This document shows, one piece after another, positions 19,431 through 30,833 of a stretch of 61,124 bases of DNA. The stretch's first letter is position 1, and every line of letters begins with the position of its first letter. The notes under the pieces were generated by a model. The model did no database searches. It was not told the origin of the DNA and worked only from the letters and a program-made list of their open reading frames with translations. The position numbers were made by a program, and so were the translations under genes. The DNA comes from Anaerococcus nagyae. Lineage in GTDB: Bacteria; Bacillota; Clostridia; Tissierellales; Peptoniphilaceae. The stretch covers positions 1 through 61,124 of the forward strand of contig NZ_JAGGLS010000011.1 of NCBI RefSeq assembly GCF_017874535.1, in the 5' to 3' direction.

Positions 19431-19474
19431 CTAATACTATAATATTTTAAATAACACTTATTAATTTGTATGCT

Positions 19475-19792
19475 CTAATATTTTATAAATTTATTTTTTT
19501 CTAGATTATCTAAGTAAATAAGTAATCTTTCATATAGGGGCTCGGATTTTTCTCCGTATGTCTCTTTTAAAATCTTAGCTATATCTTCTATACTATTTTC
19601 ACCATTTATGGATTCCCAAACTATGTTTCCTATACCCTTAACTTTAACTCTAGTAATTTTGGGTCTTTTAAAAAGCTTTTGGGCGATCTTATGATTAAGT
19701 CCCTCATGTGACATTAATATTATATAATTCTTGTTTTTTTCATCATATTCATAATCCACATTTTTATAAGGGATCCTATCTAGATTATCCAT
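19475..19792 (-). CDS. PqqD family protein (RRE-like winged helix)
   Basis: 105 residues. The C-terminal part, IVWESINGENSIEDIAKILK then ERLLIYLDNLEKNKFIKY, matches the PqqD fold, the RiPP recognition element that binds leader peptides in modified-peptide pathways. The N-terminal 50 residues are less typical (ILMSHEGLNHKIAQKLFKRP). Its start overlaps the end of the OPT transporter by 8 bases, so the two are translationally coupled. No precursor peptide or modifying enzyme is visible here. A regulatory or chaperone role for the transporter is possible but unproven. Confidence 0.7.
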   Translation of the reverse strand: MDNLDRIPYKNVDYEYDEKNKNYIILMSHEGLNHKIAQKLFKRPKITRVKVKGIGNIVWESINGENSIEDIAKILKETYGEKSEPLYERLLIYLDNLEKNKFIKY

Positions 19793-21665
19793 TAGTTCTA
19801 TCTTTCTTTATAACTGATTTTGCTTTTGAATAAACAAGTATACCAAGTCCTATAAATAGTAGCACGGATACTTCTTGAGGTAAGCTAAATCTATCAGAAA
19901 TATTTATAGCATCTGCAAATGTCTTTGCCTTAAAAGGTATTATTGCAAATACAGCAAGGATAATACCCATTATTCCTTCACCTGCTATAAGTCCTGCAGA
20001 GTACAATGTACCATTAGTTTCTGCATCCTTTTTACTTTTATCATCCGCTTTGATCTTATCAACTATTAGTCTAACAACTCCACCAAACATTATCCCCAAG
20101 GTAGTATTAAGTGGTAGGTAAAGACCTATTGCAAAAGGTAGAACACTTATTCCTAATAATTCTACCATTATTGCAATCGCAGCCCCTACAAATACTAAGT
20201 CCCAAGGAAGGTTTCCACTCATTACTCCCTCTACTATCATCTTCATAAGTACAGCTTGCGGAGCTGGTAAATCTTTAGTACCAAAACCTATTGAGGTATT
20301 TAATATCCAAAGTATACCACCTATAACTAAAGATGATGTTAGAACTCCAATAATCTCACCAATCTGTTGGTACTTAGGACTTGCTCCTACAATATAACCT
20401 GTCTTTAAGTCTTGAGAGCAGTCTCCTGCTATCGCTGCTATTACGCATATAATCGTTCCTATAGAAATAGCTGCTATCATTCCATCATGGCCAACAAGAC
20501 CTGTAGCCTTAAGAATAAGTGTTGCTATTAATAAGGTGGCTATTGACATTCCTGAAACTGGGTTATTTGAGGATCCTATGATACCAACCATTCTTGATGA
20601 TACTGTAGCAAAGAAAAATCCAAATACAACTATAATTATAGCTCCAATAATATTTACAGGTGTTGATGGCATCAAAAAGATTAATATTACTGAAACAATT
20701 ATTAGTATAATTGATACCTTGAAAGATATATCTGTATCTAATCTATCTCCATTACTAGAGCTATCTCTACTTTTTAAGTCATTTATTGAGTCCTTAAATG
20801 ACTTTACTATCATAGGTAAGGATTTAATCAAAGATATAATACCACCTGTAGCCACAGCACCAGCTCCAATATATCTTATATAGTTTGACCATAAATCTGA
20901 TGGGGCAAGATTTGTAAGTTCTGGACTACCAAAAGCATGAAGAAGTGGCATAAGTACAAACCAAGCAAGCACACCACCTGCTAGCATTATAGCAGAAATA
21001 GTAGGCCCAACTATATATCCAACTCCCATCAAGGCAGGTAGAGCATCAAATCCTACAGCAGTTCCAGCAAAATTTTTAGCTGATATTTCGTAACTCACTC
21101 CTTCAGGAAATATTTTTAGTCCATTTGATAAAAATTTGTAGAGTGATGCAAGGCCTAGTCCTTTAAATACAACACTTGAATCTTGACCACTCTCTTCTCC
21201 AGCCTTTAAAACTTCTGCACAAGCTTTTCCTTCAGGATATGGTAAAACACCATCTTCTTTAACTATAAGTGCACGTCTTAGAGGAATCATAAATATTACT
21301 CCCAAAACCCCGCCGATCAAAGTTAATAGCAAGATATTTAAGTAAGAAATATAATGGCTATCTCCCCATTCACTTTCCCATAAAAACGCAGCTGGTAAAG
21401 TAAATATAGCACCTGCTGCTAGTGACTCTCCTGCTGAACCTATGGTTTGTACTATGTTATTTTCAAGTATGGAATCACGTTTTAATATCTTTCGAACTAT
21501 ACCCATAGATATAACTGCAGCTGGTATAGATGCAGAAATAGTTAGTCCTACACGTAAACCTAGGTAGGCATTAGCTGCTCCAAATACTATAGCAATAAGC
21601 ATACCTAATATCACAGCCAAGGGCGTAAATTCTCTTAACTGCTTATCTTTATCTCGTTTTTTCAT
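19785..21665 (-). CDS. OPT family oligopeptide transporter
   Basis: 626 residues with about 15 hydrophobic segments. The start MKKRDKDKQLREFTPLAVI at 21665 is chosen because AGAGGAG precedes it; a longer reading to 21722 has no SD. Family features: NAYLGLRVGLTISASIPAAV near residue 30-50, PYPEGKACAEVLKAGE near 140, and GDCSQDLKTGYIVGASP near 410. These are of the bacterial OPT group that imports oligopeptides or metal-chelate compounds; the exact substrate cannot be read from sequence. It is followed by the overlapping PqqD-like gene. Confidence 0.9.
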   Translation of the reverse strand: MKKRDKDKQLREFTPLAVILGMLIAIVFGAANAYLGLRVGLTISASIPAAVISMGIVRKILKRDSILENNIVQTIGSAGESLAAGAIFTLPAAFLWESEWGDSHYISYLNILLLTLIGGVLGVIFMIPLRRALIVKEDGVLPYPEGKACAEVLKAGEESGQDSSVVFKGLGLASLYKFLSNGLKIFPEGVSYEISAKNFAGTAVGFDALPALMGVGYIVGPTISAIMLAGGVLAWFVLMPLLHAFGSPELTNLAPSDLWSNYIRYIGAGAVATGGIISLIKSLPMIVKSFKDSINDLKSRDSSSNGDRLDTDISFKVSIILIIVSVILIFLMPSTPVNIIGAIIIVVFGFFFATVSSRMVGIIGSSNNPVSGMSIATLLIATLILKATGLVGHDGMIAAISIGTIICVIAAIAGDCSQDLKTGYIVGASPKYQQIGEIIGVLTSSLVIGGILWILNTSIGFGTKDLPAPQAVLMKMIVEGVMSGNLPWDLVFVGAAIAIMVELLGISVLPFAIGLYLPLNTTLGIMFGGVVRLIVDKIKADDKSKKDAETNGTLYSAGLIAGEGIMGIILAVFAIIPFKAKTFADAINISDRFSLPQEVSVLLFIGLGILVYSKAKSVIKKDRTNG

Positions 21666-21834
21666 AACAACTCCTCTTATAAAATGTATTTTATTTAAAA
21701 TATGTAATTTATTATACCACATTATACTTTATTATGATATGCTATTAAAGACAAATATACTTATTCTTTTATTTCTATATAATATTGATAGATATAGCAA
21801 ACTTAATATCCTAAATTAAGGATCAACTTTTTGT

Positions 21835-21871
21835 AAAGAAAAAAGCCCACTAACTAATTAGTTAGCGAGCT
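21835..21871 (-). terminator. Terminator of rpoBC
   Basis: Long stem AGCTCGCTAACTAA/TTAGTTAGTGGGCT (21844-21871) followed on the minus strand by TTTTTTC. It begins 8 bases beyond the rpoC stop. Confidence 0.85.
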
Positions 21872-21878
21872 ATATATA

Positions 21879-24800
21879 TTATTTTTGCATTTGTTCTTCA
21901 TTTTCAGCTTCTTCTATAGCTTCTATATTCATTGCAATTTGTGCATCTTCTAATTCTTTTGTTTCATAGTCTATTTCTACATCATTGTAGCGTTTCATAC
22001 CTGTACCTGCTGGAATAAGTTTACCAATTATGATATTTTCCTTAAGTCCCATTAGGTCATCTACCTTGCCTTTGATAGAAGCATCTGTAAGAACTCTTGT
22101 TGTTTCTTGGAAGCTGGCTGCTGATAACCATGAATCTGTTGCAAGGGATGCTTTTGTGATACCTAATAGTTCTTGAGTATACTCTGCAGGTCTCTTGCCT
22201 TCTTCTATCAACTTTTCATTAATAGCGTTGACTTCACGTCTTTCTTGTAAGCTTCCTGGTAAGAATTCTGTATCCCCTGATTCATCGATTTTGACTTTTT
22301 TAAGCATTTGACGAGCAATTACTTCTATATGCCTATCGTCAATCTCTACACCTTGGATTCTGTATACTTTTTGTACTTCTTTAGTAATGTAGTTTTGTAC
22401 TCCAACTTTTCCAAGTACTGCTAATACATCGTGTGGATCTAGTGATCCTTCTGTTAATTGATCACCTTTCTTTACCACATCTCCATCGTGCACTAAAAGT
22501 CTTGATCCAAATGGTATGTTGTATTTTTGTACATATCCATCTTCTGATTCTATCTCAACATCTGTTTTCTTTTCATTTTGGATAAGTGTTACAGTACCAG
22601 AATTTTCTGCTATATATGCAAGTCCCTTTGGCTTACGGGCTTCAAATAACTCTTCAACCCTTGGAAGACCTGACGTAATTCCTACACCTGCTATACCACC
22701 TGAGTGGAAAGTTCTCATTGTAAGCTGTGTACCTGGTTCACCTATAGATTGGGCTGCAATAATTCCAACTGCTTCACCAATATTTACTGGCTTACCTGTA
22801 GCAAGATTTCTACCATAGCATTTTGCACAAACTCCATGTTCTGCTTTACATTCTAATACTGAGCGTAATTTTACTTTCTTAACTCCAGCTGCAACAATTT
22901 TTTCTGCTGTATCTTCATCTATTAACTGATCTTTTGAGCAAAGTAGTTCTCCATCAGAATCTTTAATATCTTCAAATGATGTACGTCCTACTATACGAGT
23001 ATAAAGATTTTCAACTAATTCATTACCATCTTTAAATTCGTAAGCCTCTACATAACCGTCAGTATGGCAGTCATCTTCTGTAACTATAACGTCTTGTGAT
23101 ATATCTACCATTCTACGTGTTAAGTAACCTGAATCGGCAGTACGCAAAGCTGTATCTGTTAGACCTTTACGAGATCCGTGGCTTGATATAAAGTATTCTT
23201 GTACAGAAAGCCCCTCACGGAAGTTTGCCTTAACTGGAATTTCTATAGTCTTACCGTCTGCCTGACTCATAAGTCCACGCATACCACCTAGCTGTCTGAT
23301 TTGGTTTGTTGAACCACGGGCACCAGAATCAGCAAATATTTTGATGTTATTATCATCACGTAGATCTGTTAGAAGTGCTTCTGTTACTTTATCTGTAGTC
23401 TCTCTCCAGATATCTATAACTTTTTCATATCTTTCATCATCGGTTATAAGACCGCGTCTGTATAATTTTTCATATTTATCAACTTCATTATCAGCATCTG
23501 CTATTATATCCCATTTTTCTTTTGGAATATTAACGTCTGCCATGGATACTGTAAGTCCTGAAAGTGTTGAGTATTTGTATCCTGTTTGTTTGATGTAGTC
23601 AAGTACTTCTGCAGTTTTGATATTGCCATGTCTTCTAAAGCATCTATCTACTATATCTTTAAGTACTCCAGAATCTGCTACTTGATTGATTTCTAGTGAA
23701 TATGGATCATCTTTACGATTTACATAGCCTAAATCTTGAGGGATACCTTCATTATATATAAATCTACCAACTGAGGATTCTACAATCTTACCTACATCTT
23801 CACTATTTTTTCTTACTCTTACACTAACTCGTGTTTGATATTCTACATCACCTGTAAGTAGGGCTTTTTTCATCTCATTAGTTGAGTTAAATACCATCCC
23901 CTCGCCCTTGGCACCTTCTTTGATAGTTGTTAGGTAATAGGCACCAAGTACCATATCCTGTGAAGGTGTTGTAATTGGTTTACCATCTTTTAGACCTAAG
24001 ATGTTGTTTGTAGACATCATTAATAATCTTGCTTCTATTTGTGCTTCATTTGATAATGGTAAATGTATAGCCATTTGGTCACCATCAAAGTCAGCATTGA
24101 ATGCGTTACAAGCAAGTGGATGTAGCTTAATAGCTTTACCTTCCACTAGTACTGGTTCAAATGATTGTATACCAAGTCTATGAAGTGTAGGGGCACGGTT
24201 AAGTAATACTGGGTGATCTTTGATAACCTCTTCTAGGACATCGTAAACCCTTGGATCTTTTTTCTCTACCATTTTTTTCGCAGACTTAAGATTGTGAGCC
24301 ATACCACGATCTACAACCTTATTCATTATAAATGGTTTAAATAATTCTAGAGCCATTTCTTGTGGAAGTCCACATTGGTTAAACTTAAGATCTGGACCTA
24401 CTACTATTACTGAACGACCTGAGTAGTCTACACGCTTGCCAAGTAAGTTTTGGCGGAATCGTCCAGATTTACCCTTAAGTAAGTCTGATAGGCTCTTCAT
24501 ATTTCTATTGGATGCACCTGTTACAGCTCGTCCGCGGCGACCATTATCTATAAGAGCATCTACAGCTTCTTGGAGCATTCTCTTTTCGTTACGAACGATT
24601 ATTTCTGGTGCTCCTATATCTAGAAGTCTTTTTAATCTATTATTTCTATTTATAACACGTCTATATAAGTCGTTTAGGTCAGATGTAGCAAATCTACCAC
24701 CCTCAAGTTGAACCATTGGTCTAAGTTCTGGTGGCATAACTGGTAGTACATCAAGAATCATCCATTCTGGCCTATTGCCGCTTGTCATAAAGGCATCAAC

Positions 24801-25442
24801 TACTTCTAAACGTCTTGAAATTCTAACTTTCTTTTGTCCTGTAGAATCTTCTAATTCTTTCATTAGAATTTCGTATTCTTTTTCTAAATCTATATTAGAA
24901 AGAAGCTCTCTAACAGCTTCTGCACCCATTGCTGCTCTAAATTCTTGATCATCTGGGTTGTTTTCTATAGTTTCTTGATATTCTGTTTCAGAAATTTCTT
25001 GTTTGACTGAAAGTCCAGATTCACCAGGATTTATTACTACATATGAAGCAAAGTATAATATTTTTTCAAGTATTCTTGGGCTCATATCTAAAAGCAATCC
25101 CATTTTTGATGGAATACCTTTAAAATACCATATATGACTTACAGGAGCTGCTAATTCAATATGGCCCATTCTCTCACGACGTACCTTTGATTTAGTGACT
25201 TCTACACCACACTTTTCACAAACTACGCCTTTATATCTGATTCTCTTATACTTACCACAAGAACATTCGTAGTCCTTAGTAGGTCCAAAGATTTTTTCGC
25301 AAAATAGACCATCTTTTTCTGGTTTTAGAGTTCTGTAGTTTATAGTCTCAGGTTTTTTTACTTCTCCATGGGACCATGATCTGATCTTTTCAGGGGATGC
25401 GATTTTCATCCTCATCCCATCAAATTGTGTTAATTCGCTCAT
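21879..25442 (-). CDS. rpoC: DNA-directed RNA polymerase subunit beta'
   Basis: 1187 residues, Firmicute length. Zinc site 1 [20 protein letters not shown] near residue 60, active-site NADFDGDQM near 455 holding the catalytic Mg, the trigger-loop helix [16 protein letters not shown] near 910, and a second Cys cluster ([14 protein letters not shown]). It starts 8 bases after rpoB and ends at a strong terminator. The neighbours downstream are not the usual str-operon genes. Confidence 0.98.
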   Translation of the reverse strand: MSELTQFDGMRMKIASPEKIRSWSHGEVKKPETINYRTLKPEKDGLFCEKIFGPTKDYECSCGKYKRIRYKGVVCEKCGVEVTKSKVRRERMGHIELAAPVSHIWYFKGIPSKMGLLLDMSPRILEKILYFASYVVINPGESGLSVKQEISETEYQETIENNPDDQEFRAAMGAEAVRELLSNIDLEKEYEILMKELEDSTGQKKVRISRRLEVVDAFMTSGNRPEWMILDVLPVMPPELRPMVQLEGGRFATSDLNDLYRRVINRNNRLKRLLDIGAPEIIVRNEKRMLQEAVDALIDNGRRGRAVTGASNRNMKSLSDLLKGKSGRFRQNLLGKRVDYSGRSVIVVGPDLKFNQCGLPQEMALELFKPFIMNKVVDRGMAHNLKSAKKMVEKKDPRVYDVLEEVIKDHPVLLNRAPTLHRLGIQSFEPVLVEGKAIKLHPLACNAFNADFDGDQMAIHLPLSNEAQIEARLLMMSTNNILGLKDGKPITTPSQDMVLGAYYLTTIKEGAKGEGMVFNSTNEMKKALLTGDVEYQTRVSVRVRKNSEDVGKIVESSVGRFIYNEGIPQDLGYVNRKDDPYSLEINQVADSGVLKDIVDRCFRRHGNIKTAEVLDYIKQTGYKYSTLSGLTVSMADVNIPKEKWDIIADADNEVDKYEKLYRRGLITDDERYEKVIDIWRETTDKVTEALLTDLRDDNNIKIFADSGARGSTNQIRQLGGMRGLMSQADGKTIEIPVKANFREGLSVQEYFISSHGSRKGLTDTALRTADSGYLTRRMVDISQDVIVTEDDCHTDGYVEAYEFKDGNELVENLYTRIVGRTSFEDIKDSDGELLCSKDQLIDEDTAEKIVAAGVKKVKLRSVLECKAEHGVCAKCYGRNLATGKPVNIGEAVGIIAAQSIGEPGTQLTMRTFHSGGIAGVGITSGLPRVEELFEARKPKGLAYIAENSGTVTLIQNEKKTDVEIESEDGYVQKYNIPFGSRLLVHDGDVVKKGDQLTEGSLDPHDVLAVLGKVGVQNYITKEVQKVYRIQGVEIDDRHIEVIARQMLKKVKIDESGDTEFLPGSLQERREVNAINEKLIEEGKRPAEYTQELLGITKASLATDSWLSAASFQETTRVLTDASIKGKVDDLMGLKENIIIGKLIPAGTGMKRYNDVEIDYETKELEDAQIAMNIEAIEEAENEEQMQK

Positions 25443-25450
25443 AAATCTCC

Positions 25451-28400
25451 CTATTCTATTTCTTCAATGCTAAATCCTGAATTATCATCTTCTTTATAAA
25501 GACTTTCAAATTCTTTTTCTATTAATATGTCATCACTTGACTCAACATTTTCTTCATCTTTAACTTCTTCTGTTACTTTATTTTGAGTAAGTGATCTTGT
25601 TTGGGATTTAATTTTTGATGCATCTATTTTGTCTACTTGACTGAATCTATCTTGTTCATCAATATTTTCTTTAAGCTCGATTACTTCTCCATTATTATCA
25701 AGTAACTCTACATCTAAGGCAAGTGATTGTAATTCTTTTACAAGTACCTTAAATGATTCTGGTGTTCCTGGTTCAGGAATATTTTCTCCCTTAACAATAG
25801 ATTCGTAAGTTTTTACCCTACCTGTAACATCATCTGATTTTACTGTTAGAATTTCTTGTAAGGTATGGCTTGCTCCGTATGCTTCTAAGGCCCATACTTC
25901 CATTTCTCCAAATCTTTGTCCACCAAATTGCGCTTTACCACCTAGTGGCTGTTGAGTTACTAATGAATATGGTCCTATAGATCTAGCATGGATTTTTTCT
26001 TCTACCATATGGTGAAGTTTTAGCATATACATTACACCAACCGTTACAGGATTTTCGAATGATTCTCCTGTTCTACCATCACGTAGCTCGATTTTACCAG
26101 TTTTATTAACATATGGTGCAGTCTTTGCTGCTTCCTCAAGTGCATCTTCGATTTCTGTATCCATTGCACCATCAAATACTGGTGTAGCTACTTTCCAACC
26201 CATAGTTCTAGCTGCAAGACCCATGTGTACTTCAAGTACTTGTCCAAGATTCATTCGGCTTGGAATACCTAGTGGGTTAAGACAAATTTGAACTGGTGTA
26301 CCATCTGGTAAAAATGGCATATCTTCTCTTGGTAGTATACGTGAAACGACACCCTTGTTACCATGGCGACCACACATCTTATCTCCAACCATAATCTTTC
26401 TTTTGGTTGCTACATATACTCTTATAACTTTATTTACACCTGGAGATAATTCATCTCCGTCTTTTTTATTGTATTCCTTGACATCTACAACTATACCTTG
26501 TTCACCATGAGGTACTTTTAATGATGTATCTCTTACTTCACGTGCTTTTTCTCCAAAGATTGCGCGAAGTAATCTTTCTTCTGGTGATAGTTCTGTTTCT
26601 CCTTTTGGTGAAACTTTACCAACTAGTATATCTCCTGATTTTACTTCAGCACCGATTCTTATAACCCCGTTTTCATCAAGATTTTTCTTCATATCATCAC
26701 CAACATTTGGTATATCTTTGGTAATTTCTTCAGCACCAAGTTTTGTTTCACGAGCTTCACATTCGTGTTCTTCTATGTGAACTGATGTTAGGACATCATC
26801 TATTACTAGCTCTTCATTAAGAAGCATAGCATCTTCGAAGTTGTATCCTTCCCAAGTTGTAAAGGCTATTAGGATATTTTTACCTAGGGCAAGTTCTCCA
26901 TTTTGTGTAGATGGACCATCAGCTAATATTTCATTAACTTCTACTTTATCTCCTAATTTTACAATTGGTCTTTGGTTAATTGTAGTTCCTTGGTTAGCTC
27001 TTTTAAATTTAAGTAATTCATAAGAGTCAATCTCCCCATCTTCGTCTCTTTTTACTTTGATTCTTTCATCACCAACATAAACTACTTCACCAGCATTGCG
27101 TGATACTACACAAACACCTGAATCTTTTGCAGCTCTATGCTCTATACCTGTAGCAATAATTGGAGCTTCAGATTTTAAAAGTGGCACTGCCTGACGTTGC
27201 ATGTTTGCACCCATTAGAGCACGAGTACTATCATCGTTTTCTAAGAACGGTATTAATGATGCTCCAACAGATACTATTTGTTGAGGAGATACGTCCATGT
27301 ATTGAATACTTTCTCTTGGATAAATATCATTTTCACCATTAAAACCACGTCCTGAAACTCTATCATTTACAAATCTATCTTCTCCATCTAAAGGTTCATT
27401 GGCTTGAGCTATTATATAATTATCTTCTTCATCAGCAGTTAGATAATCAATCTCATCTGTTACAACTCCACCTTCTTTTACGATTCTATATGGAGTTTCA
27501 ATAAATCCATATTTATTGATTCTAGCATAAGTTGTAAGTGAAGTGATAAGACCAATGTTTGGTCCTTCTGGAGTCTCTATTGGGCATATTCTACCATAGT
27601 GAGAATCGTGAACGTCACGCACTTCTACTCCTGCACGGTCTCTTGATAAACCACCTGGTCCAAGAGCTGATAATCTTCTCTTGTGAGTAAGTTCACTCAT
27701 AGGATTTGTTTGATCCATAAATTGTGATAATTGTGATGAACCAAAGAATTCTTTTATAACAGCTGTAACTGGTTTAATATTGATAAGACCTTGTGGTGTG
27801 GCAAGATCTGGATCTTGGGTAGTCATTCTCTCACGAACTACTCTCTCCATCCTTGCAAGTCCAACCCTAAATTGATTTTGTAATAGTTCACCAACTCCTC
27901 TTACACGTCTGTTACCAAGATGATCGATATCATCTACTTCACCAACTCCTTCAAATAAGTTGAATTGATAGTTTACTACAGCTAGAATATCGCTCTTTGT
28001 AATATTTTTTGGAGAAAGTTCTTTCTTTCTTCTATTCATAGCACTTAAAATGTCATCTGGATTGTCATATTCATCTAAGATTTCTCTCATGACAGGATAG
28101 TAAACTTTTTCTGAGAATTCATCTATATCATAGGAAACATCCTCTAATTCTTCAAAAGAAGTTATATCTACAAAGTGATTACCAACTATTCTTAGAGTTT
28201 GATTTTCTCCATCATTATTTAATTTTACAATATCAATTGTGTTTATACCTGCATTTTCGATATCAATAGCAGTTTCGCGATTTATAGTTTCGCCTTCTTT
28301 AACGAAAAGCTCTCCAGTTTCTCCATCAATTACATCATTTGCAGCAACTCTACCCTCAATCCTAGGCCAGAGTGCAAGTTTGATATTGTACTTATACCTA

Positions 28401-29215
28401 CCAACCTTAGCTAAATCATATCTTCTATCATCAAACAATAGATTATTGATAAGATTTTGTGAAGATTCTAAACTTGCAGGGTCTCCTGGTTTTAATTTTT
28501 TGTAAATTTCAATTAAAGCTTCTTCACTTGTTTCAGAATTTTCTTTTTCTAATGTTGTTCTAAGGTGTTTTGTATCACCAAGTGCATTTATTATTTCTTC
28601 ATCTGTTTGAAATAAAAGTGCACGTACTAAAGTTGTTGCTGGTAATTTACGAGTTCTATCTAGACGAACATTTACTGTATGACTAGCATCAGTATCAAAC
28701 TCTATCCAAGCACCTCTATTTGGTATAACAGTTGAAGAATAAAGATTATCTCCTGACTTATCAGTTTCTTCAGAATAGTAAACACCTGGAGAACGAACAA
28801 GCTGGCTTACTATAACTCTTTCTGCACCATTTATAACAAAAGTAGCAGAATCAGTCATCATTGGGAAGTCTCCCATAAATACTTCTTGTTCTTTAACTTC
28901 TTCAGTTTCCTTATTTATAAGTCTAGCCTTAACTTTAAGGTCTCTTGAATAAGTTGCATCTTTATATTTAGCTTCTTGAATAGAATATTTAGTTTCATCA
29001 TCAAATTCATATCCAACAAATTCCAGAATCAAATTTCCATTGTAATCTTCTATAGGTGAAATATCCTCTAAAATTTCTCCTAGTCCTTCTTCTAAGAACC
29101 ATTTATATGAATCTTTTTGAACTTTTAGCAAATTAGGTAAATCTAAGACTTGAGGGAATTTAGAAAAACTCACTCTCTCAGTTCTTCCAAACATCTCATT
29201 GTGATATTGGGCCAT
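25451..29215 (-). CDS. rpoB: DNA-directed RNA polymerase subunit beta
   Basis: 1254 residues. The rifampicin pocket reads [20 protein letters not shown] then [12 protein letters not shown], with Asp, His and Ser at the three main resistance positions, i.e. sensitive-type residues. The acidic, variable C-terminal tail (about 70 residues after [15 protein letters not shown]) is longer than minimal. SD AAGGAG precedes the ATG. rplL does not lie upstream; the gene has its own promoter and a structured leader. Confidence 0.98.
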   Translation of the reverse strand: MAQYHNEMFGRTERVSFSKFPQVLDLPNLLKVQKDSYKWFLEEGLGEILEDISPIEDYNGNLILEFVGYEFDDETKYSIQEAKYKDATYSRDLKVKARLINKETEEVKEQEVFMGDFPMMTDSATFVINGAERVIVSQLVRSPGVYYSEETDKSGDNLYSSTVIPNRGAWIEFDTDASHTVNVRLDRTRKLPATTLVRALLFQTDEEIINALGDTKHLRTTLEKENSETSEEALIEIYKKLKPGDPASLESSQNLINNLLFDDRRYDLAKVGRYKYNIKLALWPRIEGRVAANDVIDGETGELFVKEGETINRETAIDIENAGINTIDIVKLNNDGENQTLRIVGNHFVDITSFEELEDVSYDIDEFSEKVYYPVMREILDEYDNPDDILSAMNRRKKELSPKNITKSDILAVVNYQFNLFEGVGEVDDIDHLGNRRVRGVGELLQNQFRVGLARMERVVRERMTTQDPDLATPQGLINIKPVTAVIKEFFGSSQLSQFMDQTNPMSELTHKRRLSALGPGGLSRDRAGVEVRDVHDSHYGRICPIETPEGPNIGLITSLTTYARINKYGFIETPYRIVKEGGVVTDEIDYLTADEEDNYIIAQANEPLDGEDRFVNDRVSGRGFNGENDIYPRESIQYMDVSPQQIVSVGASLIPFLENDDSTRALMGANMQRQAVPLLKSEAPIIATGIEHRAAKDSGVCVVSRNAGEVVYVGDERIKVKRDEDGEIDSYELLKFKRANQGTTINQRPIVKLGDKVEVNEILADGPSTQNGELALGKNILIAFTTWEGYNFEDAMLLNEELVIDDVLTSVHIEEHECEARETKLGAEEITKDIPNVGDDMKKNLDENGVIRIGAEVKSGDILVGKVSPKGETELSPEERLLRAIFGEKAREVRDTSLKVPHGEQGIVVDVKEYNKKDGDELSPGVNKVIRVYVATKRKIMVGDKMCGRHGNKGVVSRILPREDMPFLPDGTPVQICLNPLGIPSRMNLGQVLEVHMGLAARTMGWKVATPVFDGAMDTEIEDALEEAAKTAPYVNKTGKIELRDGRTGESFENPVTVGVMYMLKLHHMVEEKIHARSIGPYSLVTQQPLGGKAQFGGQRFGEMEVWALEAYGASHTLQEILTVKSDDVTGRVKTYESIVKGENIPEPGTPESFKVLVKELQSLALDVELLDNNGEVIELKENIDEQDRFSQVDKIDASKIKSQTRSLTQNKVTEEVKDEENVESSDDILIEKEFESLYKEDDNSGFSIEEIE

Positions 29216-29246
29216 TAATCAAAACTCCTTATCTTTAAAAACAAAA

Positions 29247-29273
29247 GGCTAAAAATACACATATATCTTAGCC
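29247..29273 (-). promoter_or_regulatory. Leader hairpin with T-run ahead of rpoB (possible attenuator)
   Basis: On the minus strand GGCTAA and TTAGCC pair across 15 bases and are followed by TTTTGTTTTT. It lies between the rpoB promoter and the rpoB SD, so it could end a share of transcripts before rpoB. Confidence 0.5.
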
Positions 29274-29320
29274 TCAAAAACGAATAAAAATCTCTATAAT
29301 TAGATTTCTAGCAATGCTTA

Positions 29321-29350
29321 ATTATACTACCTATAATAGGTATTTGTCAA
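29321..29350 (-). promoter_or_regulatory. Promoter of rpoBC with internal palindrome
   Basis: Minus strand: -35 TTGACA (29345-29350), 18-base spacer, -10 TATAAT (29321-29326); both hexamers are perfect. The spacer holds the palindrome TACCTATTATAGGTA (29328-29342), placed where a bound repressor would mask the promoter. Confidence 0.8.
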
Positions 29351-29364
29351 CTTAAAATAAATAC

Positions 29365-29871
29365 CTATATAAAATTTGTATTGATCTTATGTTCTTTGCC
29401 CTTTAATTCTACTTTGCTATGTCCAATTATTATTCCATTTACAGGATAAAAACCGTCATCTAAATTTAATTTATCTATGTATTTAGCATCTTTACCAAGA
29501 TTTTCTATAAGTCCTCTAATATAACAAGATCCAAGATTTAAGCTTGTTGCAGCAAGAGATATATTTTCTAATACACATCCTGCATCTGCATATTTTGCAT
29601 CACTATCTTTACTTGAAGAAAAAATTATAAATAAAGGTGCTCCATATAAAGAATCATGATCCTTATTAAAAGTTTCTTTATACTCTTTACTTATTTCCTC
29701 TATCAATGATTTATCTCTGATAACTGTTATTCTGCACTCATCATATAGACCATGAGCTATAGGAGCTTTATAAGCAGCATCCAATAATACCTTTACATCC
29801 TCTTCGCTTATTTTTTGATCTGTAAAATTTCTTGTAGAAACACGTTTTTCTAAAACTTCATAAAAATTCAT
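29365..29871 (-). CDS. Nitroreductase family protein
   Basis: 168 residues, FMN-binding nitroreductase fold: KRVSTRNFTDQKISEEDV at the N-terminus (the RxSxRxF FMN-phosphate motif), YKAPIAHG, and GCVLENISLAATSLNLGSCY in the middle helix. A short subfamily; substrate unknown. SD GAGGTAA. The stop lies only 15 bases from the rpoB -35 region, so its transcript runs toward rpoB. Confidence 0.85.
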   Translation of the reverse strand: MNFYEVLEKRVSTRNFTDQKISEEDVKVLLDAAYKAPIAHGLYDECRITVIRDKSLIEEISKEYKETFNKDHDSLYGAPLFIIFSSSKDSDAKYADAGCVLENISLAATSLNLGSCYIRGLIENLGKDAKYIDKLNLDDGFYPVNGIIIGHSKVELKGKEHKINTNFI

Positions 29872-30002
29872 AAATTACCTCACTTTACTTTTACTATACG
29901 AATAATTGCTATATTTACGAGTTAAATTTTAATTATACCATAATTTTATAACTAATCCCTAAACAAAGTCATTTATGTTATAATAAAACAAATGGAGGAA
30001 GT

Positions 30003-30791
30003 ATGAAAGATACAATAAAATTTTTTAGTATAATAACAGGAATTTTTAGGTCAATTATGACCATATTATTTTTACTAGGCGTAGTATTTACTGCATTAGT
30101 AGATGTAAATTTATTAATTGCCTTTCTAGATTTATTAGGATTTACCGGTATATCTTTAGCCTTAGTAAAGCCAATAATAATTTTAGGGTTTATACTACTA
30201 TTTATAGTTAACTTTGTTATAACAAGACATATTTTTAAGGCAGCTAATACTGGTGAATATCACTTATCAAACTTTGTATTTGCTCTTTTGTTCCTATCAA
30301 TAACTATATTTTTCTATGTGACATTTAGAAATTTAACAACTAATGCTATATATGTACTATTTGTCTTAAATGGAATTTTAGTTATAAACTCTCTCTTAGG
30401 GCTTATAGCAAGAACCAAAGGAATATATGTTATTGATGATAATACAATAATAGAAAACAAAACTGTTAATAATAAAAACTATATAGAGTTTGATGAAAAT
30501 CCCCAAATATATAAAAATAATAAAGATCAAACAGAACATATAAAAAGAACTACAGATAATAAAAACAATAAAGTAAAAGTAATACCTATCCCTTTAAGTC
30601 AGAAATCAGAAGAAAAATCAATCAAAAATAAAAAGTCTATTTCCGAAAAGCAAGCCAAAGAATCAAATATCCCAAAAGATACTAAGGTAGTTTTCGAAAG
30701 TGGGAATAATAATAACATTAGTGATAATACAGAAGAAATCAAAACAAACAAAAATTCTACTGAAAATTCACAAAAAGATAAAGAAAATTAA
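30003..30791 (+). CDS. Membrane protein with charged C-terminal tail, function unknown
   Basis: 262 residues. Four hydrophobic segments lie at about 10-35, 40-70, 92-110 and 115-138. A hydrophilic, Lys/Asn/Glu-rich tail of about 120 residues follows, of low complexity and probably disordered. No family recognised. SD GGAGG at good distance; an extended -10 TGTTATAAT lies at 29979-29984. It is 42 bases ahead of fbp and probably co-transcribed with it. Confidence 0.6.
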   Translation: MKDTIKFFSIITGIFRSIMTILFLLGVVFTALVDVNLLIAFLDLLGFTGISLALVKPIIILGFILLFIVNFVITRHIFKAANTGEYHLSNFVFALLFLSITIFFYVTFRNLTTNAIYVLFVLNGILVINSLLGLIARTKGIYVIDDNTIIENKTVNNKNYIEFDENPQIYKNNKDQTEHIKRTTDNKNNKVKVIPIPLSQKSEEKSIKNKKSISEKQAKESNIPKDTKVVFESGNNNNISDNTEEIKTNKNSTENSQKDKEN

Positions 30792-30833
30792 TATTTGTTA
30801 CTAGGCTAATGCCAAAATGAAATGAGGAGTCCT

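Noticed and set aside
29215-29320. L10-type leader ahead of rpoB
   Set aside because: No rplJ/rplL genes nearby and no L10 binding fold recognised; the hairpin looks like a simple terminator-type stem.
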